Assembly (NCBI GenBank): GCA_003157945.1
Contig: PMFY01000339.1
Span: 1-14,102, forward strand
Direction of reading: 5' to 3'
Source of the DNA: Acidimicrobiaceae bacterium
Lineage (GTDB): Bacteria > Actinomycetota > Acidimicrobiia > Acidimicrobiales > RAAP-2
DNA length: 14,102 nucleotides
Position numbers and translations under genes: made by a program
Shown here: positions 8,401 to 14,102 of the stretch, one piece after another
Layout of the letters: each line of letters opens with the position of its first letter
Position numbering within the stretch: the stretch's first letter is position 1
The notes under the pieces: model-generated
What the model was told of the DNA's origin: nothing
Databases searched by the model: none
What the model saw: only the letters and a program-made list of their open reading frames with translations

Positions 8401-8853
8401 GCGCTGGCCGGCGGCTCGCTCGACGTCCGGCTCGCCGGCCACCTCACCGGCTCCATCGACCTCGTGGCCCGGCGCCGCACCGCGGACGGCCCCGACCGGT
8501 TCGTCGTGGCGGACTACAAGTCGAACCGGCTCACACCGCCGGGGGCCGAGCCGGCCCCGTCGGACTACGCACGGGCCCCCCTGGCCGGCGCCATGGGCGA
8601 GCACCACTACCCGCTCCAAGCGCTCCTGTACGGTGTCGCCCTCCACCGTTACCTCCGGTCCCGGTGCCGCCCGGGCACCGCACCCCCCGAGGTGGCGGGG
8701 GCGGCCTATCTGTTCGTCCGCGGGATGACCGGCCCCGGGGTCGGCCGCGACGGTCCGGACCCCCACGGGGTCTTCACCTGGGAGTTCGCCCCGGGCCTCC
8801 TGGACGAGGCCAGTGCGGTCCTCGACGGCGCACCGATCGGAGCGGCGCGATGA
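5398..8853 (+). CDS. recB: Exodeoxyribonuclease V beta subunit RecB (helicase-nuclease)
   Basis: RecB is the 3'-5' SF1 helicase and the only nuclease of the RecBCD complex, acting at double-strand ends. The product has 1151 residues, close to the E. coli length of 1180. All helicase motifs are seen: Walker A EASAGTGKT with Lys 28, IDEFQDTDP with Asp 266-Glu 267, GDPKQAIYRFRGAD at 296-309, LDRNWRS at 328-334, TIWKAKGLQFP at 630-640 and YVALTRAQ at 703-710. The C-terminal nuclease keeps His 885 in GTFVHSVLE, Asp 1021 in GSIDLV, Asp 1039 and Lys 1041 in ADYKSN, and the HHYPLQALLY motif at 1069-1078, so it should be active. A 40-residue Asp/Gly/Ala-rich linker (about 836-875) joins the helicase and nuclease parts. 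The GTG at 5398 is preferred because it couples to the recC stop; an in-frame ATG at 5362 would lie inside recC. Confidence 0.97.
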   Translation: MTDQLPFDVYGKLPSGQVVIEASAGTGKTFTLSTLATRFLAERDLAPSELLIVTFTRAATAELRSRIRGQMATTAEALAGGPVPPGVADLTALLEEVGGDDCRRRLERAVSEFDSVAISTMHSFAAQVRSTLGISTAVDPDARLTSDVSETVRHACADALATAASTGAPVGELPSLANLVKATERYLRDPDMDLEPAPERDGADPAQVRLRGLVLAAEANLLDRRLAAGTMGFDDVLGELRNALTDPSSASVVAALRRRYSVVLIDEFQDTDPVQWEIFSTLFGGRDGTHALVLVGDPKQAIYRFRGADISVYLEAVRATPATGRFTLDRNWRSDGAAIEAMGRFFGGATFGDDAIGFVPVRASDEHEPQRMRGPDRSSLSGLAVRVAVGDLLPRSGTLPITPLAARIVHRDMVAHVRSLLDGAKVPDPDAPGGERALRPRDIAVLVTSGGHARSAQNALRLQGVPAVVSGAGSVLSSWATDQVRLLLAAMERPADLRRVRAYALSWFESWSPRRVASSADDDLAELQRKLADWSGRLADEPVAEVLAAVWADTDVVARVLGRFDGDRNVTDLDHLAELLHDNSPQGRSGVPGLLAFLDDPPESQADLETDGDVVARRIESQAEAVQIMTIWKAKGLQFPVVCLPMLWRPGKNPEDVVYTDPETGRRTMDLAKGTSWPDPTTAGARKVLAREEEASESLRLVYVALTRAQHHTAVWWANARGSKSRAISRFLFARRPGGGTLDPDMFASGSCTIPAESDIPASLAELAEGTGGSVTVTVVPEPVRAAPWRPPDRQTGDQPLVVATLSVVPDRSMHRWSFSAITATAEDVLGDPYDVTGADRGADDETADADTGVGIGEPADGADGADAGTLTGLRAGTEFGTFVHSVLERTDFTSPDLTGALEVAVDEVFRRTGTSPSVLAPDDVDGRELLVAGLADAVRTPLGPLFDDSSLGALDRHDRLDELAFELRVGQAGRRPEVRELGDVVLRHLPEGHPLRAWAAALAGGSLDVRLAGHLTGSIDLVARRRTADGPDRFVVADYKSNRLTPPGAEPAPSDYARAPLAGAMGEHHYPLQALLYGVALHRYLRSRCRPGTAPPEVAGAAYLFVRGMTGPGVGRDGPDPHGVFTWEFAPGLLDEASAVLDGAPIGAAR

Positions 8854-10793
8854 CGGTCGTGGCCGGGCGTCCGGCGGGGTGGTCCACGGAGGCGGCGGAC
8901 GCCGTACTCGCCCCCTGGGTCGACGCGGGGGTGCTGGGCGACCTCGAGGTGCACCTGGTGTCCGCCGTGCTCCGCCTCGCACCCGATCGACCCGACGCCG
9001 CCGTCCTGCTCGCCCTGGCGCTGGCGGCGAGGGCCACGCGCCTCGGCCACGTCTGCCTGGACCTCGCAGCGGCCCACGACCAGCTCGTCGCCGCCCAGGT
9101 CGACGCCGGGCGGGCGTCCGGTCTGGGCCTGCCCGATCCCGGGGCCTGGCGCGCTCAGCTGGCCGGATCCTCCGTGGTGACCGATGCCGGGGCGGGCCCG
9201 CCGCCGGACGGGGACGACCCGCTCCGGCCGCTCGTGCTCGACGGCGATCGCGTCTACCTGCAGCGATTCTGGAGCTTCGAGGTGGCCGTCGCCGGCGACG
9301 TGCGTCGGCGGGCCGACGGGAGCACCGCCGTAGGCCCTACCGACCCGGGTGAGCCCGCGGTCGTCCGACGGGGCCTTACCGAAGTGTTCGGCGGCGTGCT
9401 GCTCGACGAGAACGGCGCGGTCGACCTCCAGTTCGTGGCGGCGGAGCGCGCCCTCACCCGTCCGCTGTCGGTGATCGCCGGAGGTCCCGGTACGGGCAAG
9501 ACGCACACCGTCGCCCGGATCCTGGCCGCCGCCCTCCAGATGGCCGACGAGCGCGGCGCCTCGCTCCAGGTGGCGCTCGCCGCCCCCACCGGCAAGGCCG
9601 CCGCCCGGATGGCCGAGGCGGTGGAGGAGCAGGTGGTCGCCCTCGACGCGGCCGGCCGCCTGGGTCCCGGGGTGGCCGACCGCATGCGCGCCATCACCCC
9701 GTCCACGGTCCACAGCCTGCTGCAGTACCGGACGCGGACGTCGTTCCGCCATGACCGCACGGATCCGCTCGTGTACGACCTCGTGGTGGTCGACGAGACG
9801 TCGATGGTTTCGCTGCCGTTGCTGGCCCGCCTCCTCGACGCCGTGCGTCCGGCGGCACGCGTGGTCCTGGTGGGCGACCCGTTCCAGCTCGCCAGCATCG
9901 AGGCCGGCACCGTCATGGGGGACCTGGTCGGTCCGTTCCACGAGGACGGGAGCACTGCCGCCGGCCCGTTGGCGGGCGCCGTCACCGAGCTGCGGCGCGG
10001 CCACCGGTTCGACGCCGGTTCGGCCACCGCCGAGCTGGCCCTGGCCGTCCGGGACGGCGACGTCGACGCGGTGCTCGACCGGTTGGCCGCCGGGGACCCG
10101 ACGGTGCACTGGGTGCGGCCGGATGACGGCCCCGGGCTGGCGGCGCTCCAAGTGCTGGTGTGCGGGGCGGCCGGTGAGGTGGTGGAGGCGGCCCTGGCCG
10201 GAGCGGGGGCCGCGGCGCTGGAGGCGGCCGGCCGTATCAAGGTGCTGGCCGCCGTCCGCCGTGGGCCGCTCGGGCTCGACGAGTGGACCGGGCGGATCGC
10301 CGGGACGGTGCACGGTCTCGTGCCGGCGGCCCTGGCCGGAGGTCGTCCCCGGGTCGGGACACCGGTCCTCGTGACCCACAACGACCGGGTCAACGACCTG
10401 GCCAACGGCGACGTCGGCGTGGTGGTCCACGGCGACGGGGTCCGTTGGGTGGCCATGTCCGGCCCGGGCGGGCTCCGTCTGCTGGCGCCGGCCCGACTGG
10501 GGGAGTGGGAGCCGTGGTGGGCCATGACGATCCACAAGAGCCAGGGATCGGAGTTCGCGCACGCCGTGGTGTCGCTGCCGACCGTCGACTCGCCGGTCCT
10601 GACCCGCGAGCTGCTCTACACCGCCATCACCCGGGCCAAGCCGGAGGTCACCGTGGTGGCCTCCGAGGAGATCCTCCGGCTCGCCGTCACCCGGCCGGTG
10701 GCCCGGGCCTCAGGCCTGGGTGACCGCCTGTGGGGGACCCCTGACGGCGTGCCCGGCCCCGGCGTCGCTCAGTCCCGTCGGCGCAACGCGTAG
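8850..10793 (+). CDS. recD: Exodeoxyribonuclease V alpha subunit RecD (5'-3' helicase)
   Basis: RecD is the fast 5'-3' SF1 helicase motor of RecBCD. The product has 647 residues, slightly longer than the 608 of E. coli. A helical N-terminal domain of about 200 residues, which in the known complex contacts RecC, precedes the motor core. Motifs seen are Walker A GGPGTGKTHT with Lys 217, APTGKAAARM, TVHSLL, VVVDETSM with Asp 315-Glu 316, VGDPFQLASIE with Gln 346, the late IHKSQGSEF at 561-569 and LLYTAITRAK at 588-597. All catalytic positions look intact. The ATG at 8850 overlaps the recB stop (ATGA), so it is probably translated by coupling. Its last 25 bases overlap the 3' end of the methyltransferase gene on the other strand. 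The RecD2 type, found without RecBC, is excluded by the adjacent recC and recB. Confidence 0.96.
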   Translation: MTVVAGRPAGWSTEAADAVLAPWVDAGVLGDLEVHLVSAVLRLAPDRPDAAVLLALALAARATRLGHVCLDLAAAHDQLVAAQVDAGRASGLGLPDPGAWRAQLAGSSVVTDAGAGPPPDGDDPLRPLVLDGDRVYLQRFWSFEVAVAGDVRRRADGSTAVGPTDPGEPAVVRRGLTEVFGGVLLDENGAVDLQFVAAERALTRPLSVIAGGPGTGKTHTVARILAAALQMADERGASLQVALAAPTGKAAARMAEAVEEQVVALDAAGRLGPGVADRMRAITPSTVHSLLQYRTRTSFRHDRTDPLVYDLVVVDETSMVSLPLLARLLDAVRPAARVVLVGDPFQLASIEAGTVMGDLVGPFHEDGSTAAGPLAGAVTELRRGHRFDAGSATAELALAVRDGDVDAVLDRLAAGDPTVHWVRPDDGPGLAALQVLVCGAAGEVVEAALAGAGAAALEAAGRIKVLAAVRRGPLGLDEWTGRIAGTVHGLVPAALAGGRPRVGTPVLVTHNDRVNDLANGDVGVVVHGDGVRWVAMSGPGGLRLLAPARLGEWEPWWAMTIHKSQGSEFAHAVVSLPTVDSPVLTRELLYTAITRAKPEVTVVASEEILRLAVTRPVARASGLGDRLWGTPDGVPGPGVAQSRRRNA

Positions 10794-11500
10794 TAGGCCT
10801 TCACCGAGGTGTCGGTCGCGGGCAGCCCGTCCTCGTCCACCTCCTCGAGGAGCTCGAAGCGGTCGGCCACGAGGGCCCGGACCTGTCCGAGGGGGAGGGC
10901 GAGCTCCCCGATGCGCTCGTGGTGCAGCTCGTAGCGTGTGCCGTCCACCTGCTCGAAGATGCGGATGTCCCAGTCGGTCACGCCGAGCCCGGCCGGGTCG
11001 AGGGCGAAGGTGACGTCGATGACGGCCATTCCGCCCCCGTAGTCGTAGACCCACGGCGGCTCCTCGCCCAGCCGGTGGAGCTCACCCACGGTGTTGACGT
11101 CGAACACGAACAGCCCGCCGTCGGTCAGGTGGCGGTGGACGCAGGTGAGCAGCGACGCCCACGACGCCACGTCGAGCAGGTGGTTGATCGAGTCGAACAC
11201 GCACGCCACCACGTCGAACCGCCGCCCCAGGTCGAAGTCGGCCATGTCGCCCTCGATCAGGCGGGCCCCCGGCACCTTGGCGGCGGCGATGGCCAACATC
11301 TCCGGCGAGCGGTCGAGCCCGGTCAGGGTGGCCGTGGTCTCCAGCCGGGCGAGGATCGACCCGGTGCCGCACCCGAGCTCGAGCAGGGTCGCCGGCCGCG
11401 GACGGTACCGGTCGATGGCGGCGTCCACCCGGGCGGCCCGGGGCGCGGGGTCGTCCATGACGACGTCGTAGAAGGCGGCGAACCGCTCGTAGGCGACCAT
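10769..11500 (-). CDS. Class I SAM-dependent methyltransferase
   Basis: A 243-residue cytoplasmic methyltransferase with the Rossmann-like class I fold. Motif I LLELGCGTGS (39-48) binds S-adenosylmethionine, Asp 63 in GLDRSPEML is the usual ribose-contacting acid, EGDMADF (83-89) is the adenine-side loop, and FDVVACVFDSINHL (95-108) is motif IV. A beta-rich C-terminal part with the segment DYGGGMAVIDVTFALDPAG probably shapes the acceptor site. The N-terminus YERFAAFYDVVMDD is typical of small-molecule methyltransferases of this group, but the acceptor cannot be named. The ATG at 11500 lacks a strong Shine-Dalgarno; a GTG five codons upstream (11515) is an alternative. The gene diverges from the amidase across 78 bases and converges on recD, overlapping it by 25 bases. 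Confidence 0.9.
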   Translation of the reverse strand: MVAYERFAAFYDVVMDDPAPRAARVDAAIDRYRPRPATLLELGCGTGSILARLETTATLTGLDRSPEMLAIAAAKVPGARLIEGDMADFDLGRRFDVVACVFDSINHLLDVASWASLLTCVHRHLTDGGLFVFDVNTVGELHRLGEEPPWVYDYGGGMAVIDVTFALDPAGLGVTDWDIRIFEQVDGTRYELHHERIGELALPLGQVRALVADRFELLEEVDEDGLPATDTSVKAYYALRRRD

Positions 11501-11566
11501 GGTCCACCGTGCCACACGGACGGCCGACCGGCCGACGGTGCCCGACCTCCCCGATCCGCGGTCGCC

Positions 11567-11572
11567 TAGGGT
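11567..11572 (+). promoter_or_regulatory. Candidate -10 element (TAGGGT) for a leaderless amidase mRNA
   Basis: TAGGGT fits the TANNNT -10 pattern. Taking its last base as -7, transcription would begin exactly at the A of the ATG at 11579, the classic leaderless arrangement common in actinobacteria. There is no better Shine-Dalgarno, although AGGG within the same box, 7 bases from the ATG, is an alternative reading. No convincing -35 element is seen. Confidence 0.5.
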
Positions 11573-11578
11573 CGCCCC

Positions 11579-12982
11579 ATGGACGAGCACGCATCCGCCA
11601 TCGACACCGCCGCCGCCATCCGCGCCAAGGAGGTCAGCCCCCTCGAGGTCCTCGAGGCCACCCTGGCCCGGATCGACGCGCGCAATCCCGCCCTCAACGC
11701 CGTCATCTGGCGCGACGACGACGCGGCCCGGGCCGAGGCGACCGCCCTGGGCGACCGGATCGCCCGGGGCGACACCGGGCTCCCGCCCTTCGCCGGGGTG
11801 CCGCTGCCGATCAAGGACCTCCTGCCGGTGGCCGGCCAGCCCGTCACCTACGGCTGCGCCGGTGCCCCGGACACCCCCGCCACGGAGTCCGAGCTGGTGG
11901 CCCAGGCGTTCGTGGACGCCGGGTTCATCCTCTGCGGACGCACCAACTCCCCCGAGTTCGGCTCGGTGAGCATCACCGAGAACACCCGGTTCGGCGCCAC
12001 CCGCAATCCGTGGGACCCGGGATACACGCCGGGCGGGTCGAGCGGTGGGGCGGCCTCGGCCGTGGCCGCCGGCATGTTCCCGGCGGCCAACGCCAGCGAC
12101 GGCGGCGGCTCGATCCGGATCCCGGCGTCGTGCTGCGGCCTGGTCGGGCACAAGCCGAGCCGCGGCCGGGTGGCCGACCGCGTGCCGGGCTGGTCCGGCC
12201 TGTCGGTGGAGGGCGTCGTCACCCGCACGGTGGCCGACTCGGCAGCCATCCTCGAGGTCATCAGCGCCCCGGACCCGCTGGCCTGGTGGAGCCCGCCCCC
12301 CAAGGACCGGCCGTTCACCGAGGAGGTGGGCGCCGACCCGGGACGGCTCCGCATCGCCGTCAACACCATCTCCGCCCTCGGGGTCGAGGTGGCACCCGCC
12401 TGCCTGGCCGCCGTGGAACACGCGGTGACCCTGCTCGAGTCGCTCGGCCACCAGGTCACCCGGCTGGGGTCCGACCTCTTCGAACCCGCCGATCTGGCCC
12501 ACTTCCTCAACCTCATGAACTCGGGGTTCGGCGCCCACCTGGACATCGACCCCGAGGACATGGAGCCCCACAACCGCGTCTCGTTCGCCGGCGGACGGGC
12601 GCTCGACAGCCTGGAGTTCGCCCGCTCGCTGGCGGCACTCCAACTGCAGACGCGTGGACTGCTGGCGCGGTTCAACGACGAGTTCGACCTCCTGGTGACC
12701 CCGACGATGGCCATCGAGCCACCGCCGGTGGGCCTGCTCGCGCAGGTGCACGCCCAGCCCGACTTCCCGCCGATGGAGGTCGTGTCGATGGCCGCGTTCA
12801 CCGCGCTGTTCAACATCACCGGCCAGCCGGCGGTGAGCCTGCCGCTCCACGTCTCGGCGTCCGGGCTGCCGATCGGCGTCCAGATCGTGGCCGGCGCCTT
12901 CCGCGACGCCCAGCTGATCCGGGTGGCGTCCCAGCTCGAGGCGGCCGACCCCTGGATCGACCGGTACCCGATCCCGGGCTGA
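11579..12982 (+). CDS. Amidase-signature family hydrolase
   Basis: A 467-residue enzyme of the amidase signature family, the usual length. The Ser-cisSer-Lys catalytic triad is visible: Lys 79 in PIKDLL, cis-Ser 154 in TPGGSSGGAAS, and nucleophile Ser 178 in DGGGSIRIPAS; the 24-residue spacing of the serines matches known members. There is no signal peptide, so it is probably cytoplasmic. It hydrolyses a C-N amide bond to acid plus amine or ammonia. The run ENTRFGATRNPWDPGYTPGG with SIRIPAS and KPSRGRV recalls the branch that includes 6-aminohexanoate cyclic dimer hydrolase (NylA), but that resemblance is from memory and the substrate is not established. It is not GatA by context, since no gatB or gatC is nearby. 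The gene diverges from a methyltransferase gene and is likely monocistronic. Confidence 0.93.
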   Translation: MDEHASAIDTAAAIRAKEVSPLEVLEATLARIDARNPALNAVIWRDDDAARAEATALGDRIARGDTGLPPFAGVPLPIKDLLPVAGQPVTYGCAGAPDTPATESELVAQAFVDAGFILCGRTNSPEFGSVSITENTRFGATRNPWDPGYTPGGSSGGAASAVAAGMFPAANASDGGGSIRIPASCCGLVGHKPSRGRVADRVPGWSGLSVEGVVTRTVADSAAILEVISAPDPLAWWSPPPKDRPFTEEVGADPGRLRIAVNTISALGVEVAPACLAAVEHAVTLLESLGHQVTRLGSDLFEPADLAHFLNLMNSGFGAHLDIDPEDMEPHNRVSFAGGRALDSLEFARSLAALQLQTRGLLARFNDEFDLLVTPTMAIEPPPVGLLAQVHAQPDFPPMEVVSMAAFTALFNITGQPAVSLPLHVSASGLPIGVQIVAGAFRDAQLIRVASQLEAADPWIDRYPIPG

Positions 12983-13022
12983 CCCGCGGGTCCCCCGGCC
13001 CGGAACCCCTCCCGGGGCCGGG
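12981..13022 (+). terminator. GC-only palindrome and hairpin after the amidase gene
   Basis: A perfect 12-base palindrome GACCCGCGGGTC (12981-12992) begins inside the amidase stop codon. Next to it an 8-base stem CCCGGCCC (12994-13001) pairs with GGGCCGGG (13015-13022) over a 13-base loop. No T tract follows, so this is at best a non-canonical terminator of the kind often proposed for high-GC genomes. Such repeats also arise by chance in sequence this GC-rich. Confidence 0.35.
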
Positions 13023-13051
13023 CGGAACGGTGCGGGAGCCCGTTTCGTGGC

Positions 13052-13057
13052 TATCTT
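13052..13057 (+). promoter_or_regulatory. Candidate -10 element (TATCTT) for the trpB2-type gene
   Basis: TATCTT stands out as a T/A-rich hexamer in the GC-rich 105-base gap before the TrpB-like gene. It fits TANNNT and would start transcription near 13064, giving a leader of about 24 bases that includes the Shine-Dalgarno at 13074-13080. No clear -35 box is seen. Confidence 0.4.
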
Positions 13058-13073
13058 GAGCAGCATCCGCGAC

Positions 13074-13080
13074 AAGGAGG
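13074..13080 (+). promoter_or_regulatory. Consensus Shine-Dalgarno of the trpB2-type gene
   Basis: AAGGAGG lies 7 bases before the ATG at 13088 and fixes that start. It is the strongest plus-strand ribosome site in the window, in contrast to the weak sites before recC and the amidase gene. Confidence 0.85.
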
Positions 13081-13087
13081 CACCCCG

Positions 13088-14102
13088 ATGGCCATCGACG
13101 AGACCGTCCACCAGCACAAGTACCTGCTGGAGGAGAGCGAGATGCCCACGGCCTGGTACAACATCGTGCCCGACCTGCCGTCACCGCCCCCGCCGGCGCT
13201 CCATCCGGGCACGCTCGAGCCGGCGGGGCCGGACGACTTCGCCCCGCTGTTCCCGATGGACCTCATCCTCCAGGAGGTGAGCCAGGACCGGTACATCGAC
13301 ATCCCCGGAGCGGTGCTCGACGTGTACCGGCAGTGGCGGCCCAGCCCGCTGTTCCGGGCCCACCGCCTGGAGCAGGCCCTCGGGACCCCGGCCCGGATCT
13401 ACTACAAGTACGAGGGCGTCTCGCCGGCCGGCTCCCACAAGCCCAACACGGCGGTGCCGCAGGCGTACTACAACGCCAAGGCGGGTATCCGGCGCCTCAC
13501 CACCGAGACGGGCGCCGGCCAGTGGGGGACCGCCCTGGCGTTCGCCTGCGCGCTCTTCGGCCTCGAGTGCGAGATCTGGCAGGTGGGCGCCAGCTTCGAC
13601 CAGAAGCCCTACCGCCGGCTCATGATGGAGGCCTTCGGTGGCAAGGTCCACCGCTCACCGAGCGAGCTGACGGCCGCCGGACGGGCCGTCCTGGCGGCCG
13701 ATCCCGACAGTCCGGGGTCGCTCGGCATCGCCATCAGCGAGGCCGTCGAAGTGGCCGCGCCGGATCCCGAGACCCGGTACGCGCTCGGCAGCGTGCTCAA
13801 CCACGTGCTGATGCACCAGACCATCATCGGTGAGGAGGCCCTGCTGCAGCTGGCCAAGGCCGGCGAGTCGGCGCCCGACGTGCTCGTCGGCTGCACCGGC
13901 GGCGGCTCCAACTTCGGCGGCCTGGCCTTCCCCTTCCTCCGCGAAAAGCTGGCCGGGAAGATGGACCCCGTCATCCGGGCGGTGGAGCCGGCCTCGTGTC
14001 CGTCCCTGACCCGTGGCGTCTACGCCTACGACTTCGGCGACACCGCCGGCATGACCCCGCTGATGAAGATGCACACGCTGGGGCACGACTTCATCCCCGA
14101 CC
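13088..14102 (+). CDS. TrpB2-type tryptophan synthase beta chain (3' end outside window)
   Basis: The first 338 residues of a pyridoxal-phosphate enzyme of the TrpB2 type; the frame is open to the window edge, and full-length members have roughly 420-460 residues, so about a quarter is missing. TrpB joins indole and serine to make tryptophan. The PLP lysine is Lys 118 in [11 protein letters not shown], the catalytic Glu is residue 140 in ETGAGQWG, and the phosphate-binding glycine loop is [11 protein letters not shown] (268-278). The long N-terminal extension with [14 protein letters not shown] and the region around PMDLILQE are typical of TrpB2 rather than classical TrpB1. No trpA or other trp gene is visible upstream, which suits the idea that TrpB2 can work without TrpA to salvage free indole, but the downstream side is not seen. 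The ATG is set by the Shine-Dalgarno at 13074-13080. Confidence 0.92.
   Translation, partial: MAIDETVHQHKYLLEESEMPTAWYNIVPDLPSPPPPALHPGTLEPAGPDDFAPLFPMDLILQEVSQDRYIDIPGAVLDVYRQWRPSPLFRAHRLEQALGTPARIYYKYEGVSPAGSHKPNTAVPQAYYNAKAGIRRLTTETGAGQWGTALAFACALFGLECEIWQVGASFDQKPYRRLMMEAFGGKVHRSPSELTAAGRAVLAADPDSPGSLGIAISEAVEVAAPDPETRYALGSVLNHVLMHQTIIGEEALLQLAKAGESAPDVLVGCTGGGSNFGGLAFPFLREKLAGKMDPVIRAVEPASCPSLTRGVYAYDFGDTAGMTPLMKMHTLGHDFIPD

Noticed and set aside
7338..8849. Extension of the recD frame 504 codons upstream inside recB
   Set aside because: Low-complexity Arg/Gly/Pro sequence in another frame of recB; the ATGA overlap at 8850 gives the proper start.
7162..10562. Two long minus-strand open frames of about 606 and 618 codons opposite recB and recD
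   Set aside because: They are rich in Arg, Pro and Gly with no recognisable domains, and lie opposite well-supported genes. Long antisense frames are expected at this GC content.
1985..10793. recCBD as a new defence island
   Set aside because: All three genes match the well-known RecBCD complex and the flanking genes are metabolic, with no anti-phage partners, recombinase or mobile-element marks.
11501..13117. Upstream extension of the methyltransferase frame to 782 codons across the amidase gene
   Set aside because: The extension is antisense to a clear amidase and has no domain signature; the methyltransferase fold begins at the ATG at 11500.
1..14102. CRISPR arrays, tRNA or rRNA genes, insertion sequences, attachment sites
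   Set aside because: No regularly spaced repeats, transposase motifs, terminal inverted repeats or RNA-gene signatures were seen on reading the window; every gap is under 160 bases.

Overview
This is a very GC-rich chromosomal window with dense genes, short gaps, frequent GTG starts and 4-base stop/start overlaps. The gene order recC-recB-recD, the DUF6295-like and DUF5684-like proteins and the TANNNT-type sequences just upstream of some starts all suggest a high-GC actinobacterium, possibly of the Acidimicrobiia. That placement is inferred from composition and gene content; there is no rRNA or other phylogenetic marker here.

Layout. At 55-1097 (+) a dienelactone-hydrolase-family enzyme is followed by a small DUF6295-like protein. 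Converging on them at 1120-1827 (-) is a small membrane protein of DUF5684 type with a long Pro/Tyr tail. A 157-base divergent gap (1828-1984) holds a 10-base inverted repeat and a candidate recC promoter. From 1985 to 10793 (+) lies a complete recC-recB-recD operon whose three genes overlap by four bases at each junction (GTGA, then ATGA). At 10769-11500 (-) a class I SAM-dependent methyltransferase converges on recD, and the two coding 3' ends overlap by 25 bases. A 78-base divergent gap leads to an amidase-signature hydrolase at 11579-12982 (+), with a TAGGGT box placed exactly for a leaderless transcript. After a 105-base gap with a GC-only hairpin, a TrpB2-type PLP enzyme starts at 13088 with a consensus Shine-Dalgarno sequence and runs off the window end.

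How the genes work together. RecC, RecB and RecD form one heterotrimeric helicase-nuclease for double-strand-break resection and degradation of foreign linear DNA. RecB and RecD keep all visible helicase residues, and RecB keeps its nuclease residues, so the enzyme looks functional. The other genes are unrelated housekeeping or catabolic functions: hydrolysis of lactones or esters, amide hydrolysis, methyl transfer, and tryptophan synthesis or indole salvage. I see no tRNA, rRNA, insertion sequence, CRISPR array, prophage or new defence system. The less ordinary signals are regulatory or structural: the inverted repeat and occludable Shine-Dalgarno before the DUF5684 gene, the repeat-expanded tail of that protein, the putative leaderless promoters, and the acidic linker in RecB.
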